Part shown: in pieces, positions 10,722 to 23,800 of the stretch
How positions within the stretch are numbered: the first letter of the stretch is position 1
Layout: each line of letters starts with the position of its first letter
Assembly: GCA_950295325.1 (NCBI GenBank)
Contig: OX485803.1
Location: forward strand, 68,713,554-68,777,553
DNA: 64,000 bases
Direction: 5' to 3'
Source of the DNA: Polytrichum commune
Taxonomy: Eukaryota > Streptophyta > Polytrichopsida > Polytrichales > Polytrichaceae
Notes under the pieces: model-generated
The model's database searches: none
The model's input: only the letters and a program-made list of their open reading frames with translations
Told to the model about the DNA's origin: nothing
Translations under genes and position numbers: made by a program

Positions 10722-13270
10722 GCAAAAATGAGGCGATGCTCAGTTTTGAGATTGTCATCCCTGTAGAATCCTTAGGAATGTGGAAATAGTCCATATCCCT
10801 TCCTGATGTGCCAAGTGTCTGCAATGCAGAGCAGAGTGTCAGGCCAAGAGTCATGTTCAGATTCTTTGAAGCACAGCGCAAGTCAGATTGTCTATTTCCA
10901 GCACTTGTGAGATGAGCTATGACATGAGAAATCTTTTGGTTTCAGGTCATAGCTTTGTTTGCCATTTAGAGCCACTATGCTGTGAATGACATGTTTACAT
11001 CAGTTCATCTTGTTCTCATCAGTAAATATGGTGGTGTTCAATGGCTTTGAATTTGAGAATCAGCTATTTAAAATGTTCTTGGAATGTGCACTCTGAATTG
11101 TCTTATGGAGTTGGTAGTGTCATGCAAACAATGTGCATTTTTACAAGTAGCCTACTTCAGACAGCTAAGTTCGAGCAATGTGCAAACTGAGCTGCCTCTA
11201 TGGGTGTGGTACACTTGTTTGGAATTTTGTGCTGGTCGTTGTTTGCAGCTTCCCGGTTGAGAAAGTTGAGTGCAGCTAGCAAGTGGGATTGAGAACCTAC
11301 CGAGATCATCTCGTGTGTGGGTCTAGAACAAAACTTCAGTTTTTTGGATGTCAAACTGTCACTTGGAACACAGGCGAAAGGTAAATAGGTGCATAAGCTA
11401 CAACATTTCTACAAGTAGGCCTGGGAAATGTGTTTGTACATAATCAGATGAGTTTTGGCAATTATTGTGATGCAGTTGGGTTTTAGGGGAATGAGGTGAT
11501 CACCAATCCGAAAGAATTTTTTAGAAATACCCCAACTTTCAAGCATGCCAACCATGACCAGTCAATCTCCTCAATAATATTTGCCAACAACTATGCTGAT
11601 TTGCTTAACTTAAAAAAGTAAGGATGTTTTTGTAATATGACCTGGCAACTAACCTCTTAATGGTTGTGAAGGGGCATCCTCCAAATAGGGACGTCGGGAA
11701 GAGGTCTACAGTAGAATTGGACTTCTTGGAAAGGGCCACTTCTCACATGAGTTGAGCTGTGGCCATGAAATTGTGACCAAAAGAAAGTGTCCAAAGGCCA
11801 TCCCAAGACACCTCCAAAATCATGTAGCGTGGTCACGGATCCTCAAGTGTAGTGTGAAGTCATATGTAACTGGGCCCTCAACCAAATGCTATTTCAATGA
11901 ATTTTTATTCGTGTGGGTCCTCACATGATACAATAGAATAAACCAACGGTTGTGAGTGTTTGAAGTGCCATGGTCTCCGGGTTTTGTGTTAGGCCTACCT
12001 CCAAGAGGTGGTTTTTGAGAATAGTCCAAGTGACCATGAAACATGCTCCATTTGATGCCATGTAGGAATCCATGTAGACTTTACATCCATCTTGCATTCA
12101 CATACTCCGTTGGTCCCTCAAGGTTAGTGTGAAGCGAACTTGGACTAGCTCCACTTTTCCCACCAATGAGAGTGCTTGAAGTGTACTAGTCACAGGCTCA
12201 GAGTCTTGTGTGAAGTGGCTCTCAGTCTGGTGGAGTTAGTCGGCAATTGTCCATCATTTCAGTTGAGGTGGAATGTGGTTTCTTTTACAGACTTGAATTG
12301 CGTTTTGGGATTATGATGGTTTGGTCCCTACGGCTATTGATGATTTCCTCTCTTAAATTCGATGACAAGTCAATGGTCACAGTGAATTTTTCGTCCACGG
12401 TAGATAACCTTAAATTAATATGACTGTCATGACTGAGGCTATTCTGCATGCCCCATGACTTATGTCTCTGTTTGTGAATTTGTTATTACTGATCGGTAGG
12501 TAAGTAACACTTAAATTGCTGCTCTTTGGTGGGGAAATCAAGAGGAACTTCGTCTCCAATTGTACATGTCCATCATTTGGTTCAGTGCAGGTGGGCTGTG
12601 ATTTCTTGCATAGATTTGAAATTGTGTTTTGTCAATGATGAAGGTTCATTCTTCAAGGCCATTGATGATTTCATCTCTTTTGTTGATAGTTAATGGTCAC
12701 ATTGAAGTTTTGTGTACAGTAGGTTAACTTGGCTTAATTGCTGCCATGGCCAGAAAGATCAGAAGCTTCCGTGCCTAGTGAAAAACATTGTTAGTTGTGG
12801 ATTGCCTCCTGCTGATTGGTTTTTTGTGTGGGGATGTTGGAATGAGAGGAGGGAAGGTGTGTATGTAGTGACATAGTTTTCCTGGGCATTTGTTACAGTT
12901 GTAGGTTGAACAACCCTAGGTATTGCTTTGTGTTGATATGCAGTCTTGTAAAGCTTGCAAGTGTTAATCGGCGAGTTTTTCTTGCTCTTCGGCTTATATT
13001 GATTATTTTACAAGTCTTTAAAATTGTACTACACTAGGAAATCTATGATGAGACATCAACAAATTTGTCAATATATGGTTTAGGTCATACTTACAGTTTC
13101 TACCTCCTTGATATTCGCAGAATTCAACCACGTTTGGCAAGGGTCTATGTTGCAATTTGGCAATTTTGCATGACATGGATAATAAGAGCTCAGTCAACAA
13201 AGTTAGTTTGAAGCTCTTGCCAGAAGCTCTTCCCACCCTTAAGGTTCAAGAGGATGAGAAGATGATTGGT
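10722..13270. other. Non-genic stretch with a local duplication (12249-12750)
   Basis: The first few hundred bases are presumably the COX6B 3' untranslated region. Beyond it no gene is seen. About 12249-12450 and 12568-12750 are diverged direct copies about 315 bp apart. Shared landmarks are GTCCATCATTT, TTGATGATTTC(C/A)TCTC and TCAATGGTCACA / TTAATGGTCACA. Class unknown. Confidence 0.5.
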
Positions 13271-13273
13271 TGG

Positions 13274-13380
13274 TTGGGCCGCACCACTTTTGTGAGCGCT
13301 TGCATTTCCGGCCCAAAGGGATGGCACGTATGGGTTAGACACGTATTGCCATCCCTCTGGGGTACACGTGTCTAACCCAT
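13274..13380. repeat. Cluster of nested inverted repeats
   Basis: Three inverted repeats interlock within about 107 bp: TTGGGCCG (13274-13281) with CGGCCCAA (13309-13316); GGGATGGCA (13318-13326) with TGCCATCCC (13347-13355); and ATGGGTTAGACACGT (13330-13344) with its perfect complement (13366-13380). They sit at the boundary where sequence becomes strongly AT-rich, so they may mark the end of an inserted element. No matching opposite end was found. Confidence 0.55.
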
Positions 13381-16300
13381 CGATTCTGATTAATTTTTTT
13401 TATAAAATGTAATAAATTTCATTAATGTTTACGGTTTACAGATAATGTTGTGGGTTTAGCCTCAATACGTCAATTAATGCTTGTTATGTCTCATTTGTAA
13501 TTCTACTTGAATATGATTATTAAGTTCGCAATACGTGTATGTAACAACTTTTCGGGGATGAAAGACAAAAACTCGCGGATTTATAAATTTACATTGACAC
13601 ATAACAAACAGGTATGTGCAGTTTTGTACGTAGAAGAAGAGTACGAAGCATTGGTGTTGGAGTGTAATTGGAAATCCAAGACCAATGTGAAGTATTCTAA
13701 CAATCGTTATTTTTATAGATACATCCATTGTAGTCAACAATTTTATGATAAAAATGACATTTCATATCATAGGTTCATGAATTTATGCAAGTCTTGGAAT
13801 GGGCCTTGTGTTCTTAAAATGTATCCTACGTGTATACGATCGAACACTTCCAAGTTGAACATGAATGTGCTGAAATTTGGAAAATATGCAAATACACCTG
13901 TCAAGCGGGCTGTGACAAGCAAGTAGGATTGTCCAAGAAAAAAAACAAAAAAGCATAGTGAAAGGAGACCAACATGAGAGGAAGAAATGCATTGAAGTTA
14001 TCGACAATGCTGATGTTGTTAGGAGATCAACAGTTACAACGCGAGTTGTAACTACGGAAGCCAATGGGGATGAAATTCTTGTAGTTGGGTGTCTAGAAAT
14101 AGATCCACATGCATGTCAATCGGGTTGCATGATAGTATATAGATCTTGTAATGCATCACAGATAATATCAAAGTTAAAGGTGAAGCTGTCTTGAACTGAG
14201 GTCACGGAACGTGCCAAGGCTGAAGCAAGAACATTTATAATTGAAAATCGGTTCGATTTCGCTCCTCCTCAAATTTTTGTTTCATTGCATGATTTATAAG
14301 TTTTGATCGTAGAGATGGAGAAAGAATGGATGCCCAAAAACTTATTGAACATGCCAGATCATTGCATTGAATATCTAAAGTATTTGAAGGATGAAGGATT
14401 GCTTGGTGTTACATTAAGTAACGCTTTTGGCGATTGATATACTTATGAGAATTTAGAAGTATGATTTTTTCATTAAATAATTGAAAAGCATTTCTTTCAA
14501 TTTTTTATGGCTACTACTTGTATAGAAAGTTGGTTTGTTTCAACATAATCACATTATATGGCAGTAATTATATTTAATCAAATTCAGATTTATGCATTAT
14601 ATGTGTATGCAGTCAATGCAGAATGGAAAGAAACATGAGAAACTGGGAGCATCTATTAGATTGCAGCTAAAAGCATTTCAAAATCCTAATACTCCGAATG
14701 AAATTATTGATGTTGAATTCTTAAATCTATAAAATTATCTTACCTACTGACTGTCTTTCAGTTCATGAAGAAACTAGGAACGTAGCTTTAGGGGAGTTGC
14801 AGTTAATAAAAAAACACATATTGAGGATGTTTTCAGAAAGTTTGATCTAGATGAAAGAAAGAATTCGGAGTAAAAAAAATTTAGAAATGGTCACCTTTGT
14901 TTTTAATTTTCAAAAGATGGCCACTTGTTCGTTGACCAGTTGCTCCATGATGTCACACAAATATTGAATGGCGTGAGATGACAACAACTATTATTAATAA
15001 TAAACAACATAATTCTCTCACACTCGGAGTGGATTTTTCGTATATTGTTCGAATACTTAAGTTAATTATGAAAAAGTTGCATGGTTGCACACAACCTTTA
15101 GCTCATCCCTCACGAAAATTAATTTCATAATTTATGAATTTTTTAGCTCGTGATAAAGACTGTTTAATAGAAATTAATGATGTTATCCAAGAATTAGAGA
15201 GGTTTAATTGGATTTGTTTTCCATATTTTGTAGGCTCTAAATGTATATTGGAATCCTTCAATTATGATATTGTTGCATTGTTGGATTCTGAATCGATTCA
15301 ACATGAGGCAATCGCAACGAAGATCAAAACGTTCGTTGGTAGAACTGCACACAGAGTTGTGAGAGATATGACTTGTACCAAGAAACATGAGGAGTTGGCA
15401 ATTATAAGGCATGAATCGAAGACAAGTAGTCAAACCAAAACCGACGCCAAAGAGGTGAGTTCTAAAAATACAAAGTTTGAATCAATATGCAATTTTTGTA
15501 GTGCAAAATATGTAAAATTTATGAAATCAAGCTCTGGGTGTCATGTACCAATTATCATGAAAATTATTTTATATATTTAATATCAAACACTAGATATTAT
15601 GTAAACTGTATAATGTGTTAGGTGTCATGTAAAAATTATGTCATATGTTGGATATTATTTACATTGTATCGTGTAATGAATGTCATGAGTTGAATTTTAT
15701 ATGCCGGATGTTATGCGGTGTATTCAATGCGCTAGGTGTTATGTGAAAACTATGTCATGCGTTGGATATTACACATACTATGTTCTGCAATGGCGATCAT
15801 GTAAATGTTATAGGATGCGTATCATGCAATTTGTATTATATGTTGGATATTATGCAAATTATATTATGCATTGATTATTATGTACGAAATGTCATGTAAA
15901 TTATATATTATTTTGAATGTCATATTATGCAAAATGTCATGCAAAGTTTGTTAACTATTGTGAGGTAAAGTAGGCATCCCTTTGGTTTCCAAGCCAAAGG
16001 GTTAAATCATGCTTATCTTTGGTTCACAAATAACATTTTTTACGGTTCGAAAGTCTTTTGAGTGAAAATCTTGTAATTAGACGTCTAAGCATCCAATTAG
16101 TCCAATTTAAGCTTAGTTACCTTGAAATCGGCAACCTACACCCTTCTAATGTAGTTTAACTACCAAAACTCAACACAAAGGGAACCAAACACTAATATAA
16201 TATTTTAAAGTTTCTAACTATTTAAAGTTTCTAACTATTTGAAGAAATTAGGTTTATGTGAGCTGCCTCATAAAAATGCTTATAATTTTCAGTCAAAATT

Positions 16301-18229
16301 TTAGATTTGAATGAGACTAGTATGAATAGAGAGATAACTTTGAGACCTATCTAGACATATAAAAATGATAAAAAATGGACTCTCTAGCTAGTCGGGGTGA
16401 AGCTACAAAGTTAGCATTACCATAGTAGAAGTTGTACACCGGAAACACTTGTAACTTTAAAAAAAAATTAGATTCCAATGAAACTACCTTTGCTGGAAAG
16501 AAGACTTCAACATCTATCTATGCATATTTAATATATTAGAATCAGACTTAAAAGTAAGACATAACAAGCTTTTGAAGTAAGTTGTTTCTTTTTGGTTTAA
16601 AATCACTAACTAATATGATATTATATATTTACTAATTTTGCTTCACTAACAAGAAAAAAAATATTAGGATGTAATTTATATACAAAGAAACAAAGACTAA
16701 ATAAACTATAGGATAATACTTTATTTGAATAATAAGAAGAACCTACTCCTTCTCAAATAGCACAAACACTCAAACTAATAAATACTAATAACCGGTCTTT
16801 CAATCAAGGGTTGATCGAAGTCGGAACTGTTAGGGTTGGAGATGAAACGACTATGCTTGGAACGAGTTGGGTTTCTAAAAGCCCGCGACCGCGGAGGAAC
16901 TCCAAAATGAAATAATGGTAATATTGAAGGGGGTTTCAACGCCCCTTAAATAGGGTTGCCTCCCGCGGTGGAGTTGAACACTTCCGTGGTATTTTGCCTT
17001 GCCACATCTATCTTCGCATTGGATTCTCTTAGCCACCGTTGATTCTCCGTATCCAAAAACCTCATCCTATTTTGACCTAGTAGTGTCAAAAGACACTTGT
17101 CAAATTAGATCTTCCCTCGTCGAGAAGAATCGGCTAAGTTTAAAAAAAATCCTTATTAATGAATGTCGTTTTATTCCACTCCTTTCATCGTTTTATCGCG
17201 TAGTCATTTAGGATTTAGAATATCCTAAACCTTTAGCCTTGCAACCACTCGATTGTTACCTTTAGTTAAAATAATACCAAAATAATTTTATAATAATCCG
17301 TTGTCGCTTATTTTATTAGAAATTACTTGCTAAGCTAATTTTTTAAGTCTCAACTTATTCAACCGACTTAATATTTACTATCTATTTTATATTTACCACT
17401 AATATTAGGTCAATTTGATCAAAAAATCAAATTAAACCTTCACAGCTATATGAAATCCAAGATGAATTTTTTTTTAAATATTTGTATTTTTTGTTTAATC
17501 CAGCATGATAAATGTATATTCATTTGTGAGCATGCAATTGCAGATTTTGTCACAATACTAATTGATAAGAGAATATGTCGATGTCGGATATGCTTCAATT
17601 GGACTATTGCCGGTCTTAAATAGAGAGGTTTTAAATAAAAATAAATAAATGAATTTTTTTTTTTTTTTTTACGCATAAGACAAGTGAAGATATTCAGTGA
17701 ATCATTTGGAGTGGATACAGATGACAAACCTGAAACCAGTGACAGTATCTACATTCCTGAATGATAACACCGATGTGATCCAAGAAGAAAGTTCTTCAAC
17801 TATAGAAATTTGCCAACATGTAGGAGTCACTGAATCTCAATTTGTAAGGATGGTCTTTTGGCTTTTGCAAAATATACCATTTTGTGTATAATAATGTATT
17901 TCTTGTCTTAATAGTTTCTTAAGAATAATGCCGGTTGGATGCACTTCTAAGGGGGTTGATCAATGCAACAGGTGGTAATTTCTCATCGTATGTTGATTTT
18001 GATTATCGGGGTCTTTATTGTTGTTTGTCATATAAATATGATATTGTTTGTTTAAAATCAAACCAAAGTAGGCTATCAAAACGTTTCATAGATTAGTTTC
18101 GAATGTGGTATGATTCACAAGTAGTTGATATTAAGTTTAATGTTATGGGTCCTTACACATTACATATTTTCATTGGATGGGTGAAATCATCAAGAGGTGA
18201 TAGTAATGATAGTTTGATTGTATAGATAG
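13381..18229. other. AT-rich stretch with unassigned ORFs and degenerate repeats
   Basis: No gene is recognised. Two plus-strand stretches have protein-like composition: about 13510-13925 (contains NGPCVLKMYPTCIRSNTSKL) and 15134-15580 (contains NDVIQELERFNWICFPYFVG). They could be upstream parts of the transposon gene carrying the Ulp1-like protease at 18230-18600, but I see no known domain. About 15580-15950 holds degenerate repeats around TTATGT and TGTCATG(T/C). Poly-T/A runs are frequent (17466, 17650). Confidence 0.35.
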
Positions 18230-18600
18230 CAAAGAAGTGGAAGATGGATGTTATTGAAGTTGACGTTCTTTTTATTCCATATTATAGCAAAAATTATTAG
18301 AATTTTTTTGTCTTAAGTGAAGAGTGTTTTTTACAATATAACTCCTTAAGGATTGTCAAGTCGCATGATGACAAATATATTCATGTTTATTTGGTGAAGA
18401 TGTGGGATAGTTGGAAAGGATTTCGATCGCGGTGGATCCAAGGCATGGAAAAATTGTGGCAATACAGAAATTTAAAAAGATTGTGTTATGTCACAACAAC
18501 AATCAAACTGGGAGTGCGGTTACTATGTTTTGAGGTGCATTACGGATATTTACACAAGAAAAATAACTACACCACTAGATTTGTGGAAGGTTAGTGATTT
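18230..18600 (+). pseudogene. Ulp1-type (C48) cysteine protease remnant
   Basis: The clearest block, at about 18490-18595, reads SQQQSNWECGYYVLRCITDI then YTRKITTPLDLWKV. This has the Gln and the catalytic Cys of the C48 family in the arrangement Q-x(n)-W-E-C-G-Y-Y-V. About 18240-18480 gives a frame with DVLFIPYYSKNY, where the family's catalytic His block (HW) would be expected. Here it is followed by a stop. Such proteases remove SUMO-like modifiers and are often carried by plant Mutator-like and CACTA elements. A Mutator-like transposase lies nearby on the opposite strand. Stops and frameshifts mark it as broken. Confidence 0.6.
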
Positions 18601-19949
18601 GACATCCATAAAGATATTTTACACTTATGAATCATACTATCATATCCAATGTCTCATTACATAAATTTGACTTGTGGTTGGTTGCAGAACAACCTACACT
18701 TATCTCAGAGTGAAGCTATTGATATAAGGAGCATGCTTTACTCTGGCATTTTAAAGGTGTTTGTATCTAAAGAAGGCCAACAATCCAATCGGTAGTAGAA
18801 TGTTGCCCCTGAAAATAACAAAACAACTGACAAAATACATCGTGAAAAATCACAAAGAGGCACTAAGAAAGATTTCATGAAAAAACACATTATCGAATAA
18901 CAAAAGTAGGATTTCTTATTAAAGAAAATAGTTGTAGCAAAATTCATATTCGCAATAAATACAAACTAGAATGATTAGAATTTCATTCTTGATTACTTGT
19001 GTGCTCTCAAAGTCCAAAAAATAAAATTTTCCCTTTAAAATATTTGTAATCTATATCAATGCGCATATACAATTCTAGAAGTCAATCACTTCCAATGATC
19101 GAGGCTTTCCATTCTTTAGGTTTGTCCAAGTTGCAACTGTAGGATAGATAAGAACTGTCAAAGTTTTGCATTTAAGAAATAACACAAACTTGAATCCTAG
19201 TTGGCAATGATCCCGTACATATGCCAATAGATATGATTTTGAGAGAAAAAAATTACTCTGGTAAGTGTATCTTTTCGGTTGCTATTTAAAACACACGTTG
19301 GGGATGTATGTCAATTGCAATCTTTAAAACTTAAGATTTTCAAGACCACATATTGGACAAGAAAGAATTGGGGGCATGTTAAAACACATTTGTAGACTGC
19401 AAAAAAGCACTAAGGTTTAAGCATTTCGTATCTCAAAAAATATATGCATATCTGTCCGATTCATATGAATGCCAATGTGTTATGCAAAAAGTGACATACA
19501 TTATATCTCATGCAAAATATGTTATGCAAAACATTTAAAGTATCATCATTTATTGAATTGTAACATGTTTTCCATTAAATAAATATAATTTGATTCATAT
19601 CCTATCAAACTTTTTCCCATCCGTAAGCATTATGCTTCTTGGATGATCCTCTAGAAGATCCTTTAAGAAAACTTCTATGTCTTTTCAATGAACGGTTACC
19701 GTCACATACATGGAAGAATGTTGTGTTATCTTTTTTTCTGAAATGTCACCACACCTCTTGCAATTAAATCTTTTTGTTTCCCCTTTATATGTTGCAAATC
19801 TACAACAAAGTGTTATTGTAGACCAGGGTACTCTATCACGGGGTTGGCAAGAGACTCATATAATAATATCATTTTTTTTAGAATCTTGTGACCTAGGTTG
19901 TTTTGTGTTTCATGTAAAAGCTCGAGGGAATGTGCTACATCTCCAAAAT
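18601..19949. other. AT-rich non-genic stretch
   Basis: No gene is supported. Short ORFs are present, but none has recognisable motifs. About 19480-19540 contains ATGCAAAA and ATGTTATGC repeats like those at 15.6 and 21.1 kb. The minus strand near 19950 is the probable 3' end of the Mutator-like transposase remnant. Confidence 0.3.
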
Positions 19950-22080
19950 TTCAATTAGAGTAAAAACTTACGACAACATATCAAGTGGATGTGCTTTGAA
20001 ATTGAAGCAAACTGGATTTCCTACTTGACCAACCTGATTAACATCATCACAGAGGTTGATGGCATCTTCAATATTCTCTTCTTCAGTTGTTTGCAAATTT
20101 GCAAAACACTAAGATAATGGAAGTGTTCTTTGGATTCCATGCACTGTGCCATTTTGTCGGACAATGAACCCGTCTTCAATTTCAGGGTGCAACATTTTAA
20201 ACACTTTCATAGTATGCTTACAAATCATTCTTTAGGTAGCAATAGACAACTGCATTATGCCCACTCTGAATTGGGGGAATGAATGGTCCATACCTTAGGA
20301 CGATTATTGACGGAGCTGATATGTGCAACGTCATCATCAATGCATATCAGACCATTGGAATTTGGTATGGCATCGGCTCGGATGATAGCTGAAGCGATGA
20401 TGCCATGTTGGTTGCGATTGCGAATAAATCCAAATGCCTACACTGAACACCGTACCAATAATGGGTGACCATTTCTCTACTAAGATGACAAATGAACCAA
20501 TCCATGCAGCAACCATTAAAACATTTTTTTGCATAGTTCAATATACTCTTCAAATTCGAGTGATATGATTCAATTGCAACATTTGTATTCTGCCCAACAT
20601 GTCGAATGTTGCGACTGCCGGTACACCACATGGAAATTTTATCTATGTAAACTTCATGAATGTATTTCATGAATGTCGTTGCTTTTGGATGATCACATTG
20701 TATATCACGGAGTTGTTCATGTGTCCATAACACCGGATCATAATCAATGGGACAACCCTTCCCATACATGACAAACCCAATTCGTTATAAAATAACAATT
20801 CTTTCAACCTTGTGGTTAATTTTTTTGACCACATTTTTTTCCCATGTTTTTCACACATGCTATAAGCATAGGACAATTTGGACAGAAGACCACACTTTCT
20901 TGTAGAAAATGGATCAAACTCATAATTAATTTTTCAGCATTTATAAATTACAATGAATTAGACATATGATTGTGTGAATAACTAGGACCCTGAACTAATA
21001 ACACATGCATATAAAAACTTTAGATGGATATTCATTATATGACTCCACAGTAAATGCTTAAACAATATTGCAACAATTTTTATGTGATATTTAATGCACA
21101 ATACATGTAACATGACACATACTTCAAAACATGCAATGCATAATATGGTATATATCACACTAAATGCATAACACAATGTGTGCATATCACATAATGCATA
21201 ACATAGAGGCATATACATGAGAGTGTTGATTTCAGCTTGTGCATTGTCAACAATTATTGATGATGGATTCCATGTCTCGTGAAGGGTCTGAACATTGCAA
21301 TGCAATGCATCAAGCACATGTCTAAGATCATCTCCACAAGATCGCGATACAACAAAAAATGCTACCGGTATCCCATTCCTCCAATCATCAAACATCATGA
21401 CTGTATAAGCGGATACTACACAACCAATAGACCAATAAAATGATGTTAGAAAAATGTTAAACAAATTCCATAATGCAAATTTTAGCATAGATTGTATATA
21501 AATTCTCAAGTTTAAACATTGGAAATAGCAACATACCCTAGTTTGGTTGGTTCCGAATGTCACGTCAATTGCAATTGCACAGTTATGGCCAAATCTGGCC
21601 ATAATATGTTGTTGCCATTCAATCTGAATTCCAAGGCTGAATGGGATGTCTTTTTTATTAGTGTTGTTAAGGTTTAGAAGAGAGTATTCTTCATAAAAAA
21701 AACACATAGTCAAGGTTTTCATGTACCCACATTTGTACGCTGATTGGATTTGAAGGGTGTTTTTCTCATAACTCTTCAGCTCCCTTCTTGCAGATATTCC
21801 GTACATCGGAAGGAAGCAAAAAAATAAATTTTGTCACTTGTTCATTACACTTTGCCAGCTCGTTTACATTTTGTTTGTGTTGGCTCACGATTTGAGCTGG
21901 AGAGAACCCCAAGGCATGACGAAAACCAACCACTGGACTTTCATGACATGGCTCCCCATCTTTATTTGTATACTCTACATGCTCATATTTGAGTTGATAT
22001 AATGAGCCATTAAGATAAGGCCTCTTCACAACAAAACAACGAAGACACCCACGCTTAATGGACATATCTGCCAGAGTTTT
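19950..22080 (-). pseudogene. Mutator-like (MULE) transposase, intron-containing and broken
   Basis: Read on the minus strand. The N-terminal block (about 22060-21770) has a zinc-finger-like pattern, CLRCFVVKRPYL, ending FLLPSDVRNICKKGAEEL. The transposase block (21806-21220) contains FSLGIQIEWQQHIMARFGHN, AIAIDVTFGTNQTR (first Asp), FDDWRNGIPVAFFVVSRSCG, and IIVDNAQAEINTL (second Asp). An intron follows TNQTR (donor GTATGT), and exon 2 appears to have lost one base around YPLYTV. A later exon (20769-20347) carries HVGQNTNVAIESYHSNLKSI, typical of the region before the SWIM finger. CKHTMKVFKMLHPEI (about 20215-20170) is the end of a SWIM zinc finger. Several stops occur. The family moves MULE elements by cut and paste; this copy is inactive. 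Confidence 0.8.
20990..21220. repeat. ATGCATAACACA-type degenerate repeats in a MULE intron
   Basis: Between two MULE coding blocks, about 21060-21200 is filled with diverged copies of short motifs such as ATGCATAACA, ATGTAACATGACACAT and TGCATATCACAT. Related sequence occurs at 15.6-15.95, 19.48-19.54 and 23.4-23.8 kb. Confidence 0.5.
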
Positions 22081-22507
22081 CCCAATCCTTGGTGTCTTTT
22101 GGCTGTATTGCGGTTAACAAGGAAAGCGTCATAGTCGGGGATAGTCTTGCGACCTCACTTGGCTTTATTTTAAGATTAATTTTTTTAATAATTTTTTTGC
22201 ATAGATTTTAGGAACGCTTGCATGTCTTGTGGAACGATCCTTGTCTTATCCTCTAGTCCAAAGTTGCATTTATATCTGAATACAATAGAGAATGTTAAGC
22301 ATTGACAACTTGGTTGTAGATTTGTCACATAACATCCCAATTATTGATGTCTACTATTATCAAGCATGAATCACTCAAATTAGAGGCTCAATGTATAGAT
22401 GGAGGCAACTATTATAATTTAAGGCCTTTATATATTATGATTTACATGCAAGCATTAGAATGAATGGGCGATGGTGCATTAATTTGACAAATGGCCAATA
22501 GAGAGGA

Positions 22508-22860
22508 TTGAAATGGATAACATTACATGGTTGCAATGCTAGGATTGTTGGCTCTTGGATTGCTGAGGGAATTTGGAAGATTTTTCTTGATAATTTCTTT
22601 GATAAACTTGCACGGGAAGAGGTCATTATTTTGTTCACCAACTATGAAGTCATGAAGCCTCTCCTAAGGTATGACTACATAGTTGATGGTGTTGTAACGA
22701 CCATTTCCAGACAAAACTTGTTGAGTCCACTGGAGGTTCTCAAAGGTGAATGGGTTGTCAGTGGATATTGAGTTGATTCTTGTAATCTCATTATCAAATT
22801 TGCCTGTACAACTCGAAAAGCAACCGAATCAGCTTTGGCATATTTGTTGTCTGTCTCATA
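22508..22860 (+). other. Unassigned coding-like fragment, possibly protease-related
   Basis: An open frame begins MKWITLHGCNARIVGSWIAE, continues through IWKIFLDNFFDKLAREEVII and FTNYEVMKPLLRYD, and stops at 22769-22771. Its layout resembles the segment before the catalytic core of Ulp1-type proteases (a hydrophobic site followed by WLND-like text), but the match is weak and unverified. It lies next to the MULE remnant and on the same strand as the Ulp1 remnant at 18.2-18.6 kb. Confidence 0.25.
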
Positions 22861-23399
22861 GTTGGATTTAATATCCATGAAGTTGACTCTCCTATAATTA
22901 AAATTGCAAGTGTTTTACACAAACTACAACTTGTTTCCAATCATGTCTTCGTAATCTATGTTGCAACTACAAAACTCAACAAATCGATATGTAATGTGTA
23001 CTAGGTTGGTATATACTGTTAGATCAACAAGTTTGTGTTATTAAACCAACCATATTAACTAACTGATTAGATATTCATAAGACTCATTAGTGATGATCCA
23101 AGCCAAGAGATACAAAAAAATCGTAGGTCTACTCTAATATGAACACTAGATTGTAGTGAATCATCCTAATTATCAAATGAAGTAGATCTCATAAGACCAC
23201 ATCATCTACCAGTACATAATCGAATAGAGTGTGAAAAAAATACTCATACACAACCTACAAATCATGTGTATGTAATACGGGACAGAATAAATGTGTGCAC
23301 TAAGCTATGAAAAATTTGCATCACATACTAAGAGAGAAAGATCACTTCATTACAATCATTATTTGTACGAAGTAGTTGCTAGCATTAATAAGACTAGAT

Positions 23400-23800
23400 C
23401 TATTAATTTTGTTGTACAACACATTTGTAGATTTGGTACGTAACATATTTGTAAATCTGGATCTGGTGCACAACACATCTGTAAATGTAGACCTAGTACA
23501 TAACACATTTATAAATCTGGATATGGTGCATGACACATTCACAAATTTGGATCTAGTCCATGACACATTCACTAATCTGGATCTAGTGCATGACACGTTT
23601 GTAAATCTGAATATGACGCATGATTTATTTGTAAATTTGGATGTGGTGCATGATACATTCATAAATCTGGATCTAGTGCATGGTACATTTGTAAATATGA
23701 ATATGACGCATGACACATTTGCAAATTTGGATTTAGTGCATAACACATTTCTAGATCTCGGATTGGCATACAACACATTTATGAGATTTTGATGCATAAC
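23400..23800. repeat. 30-bp tandem repeat (about 13 units)
   Basis: The units follow the pattern ACATTTGTAAATCTGGATCT then AGTGCATGAC, 30 bp each. Because the period is a multiple of three, the array is open on both strands; on the plus strand it reads as repeats like NLDLVHDTFV. The composition shows a diverged minisatellite rather than a gene. Flanking sequence on both sides has related ATGCATAACACAT text. Confidence 0.85.
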
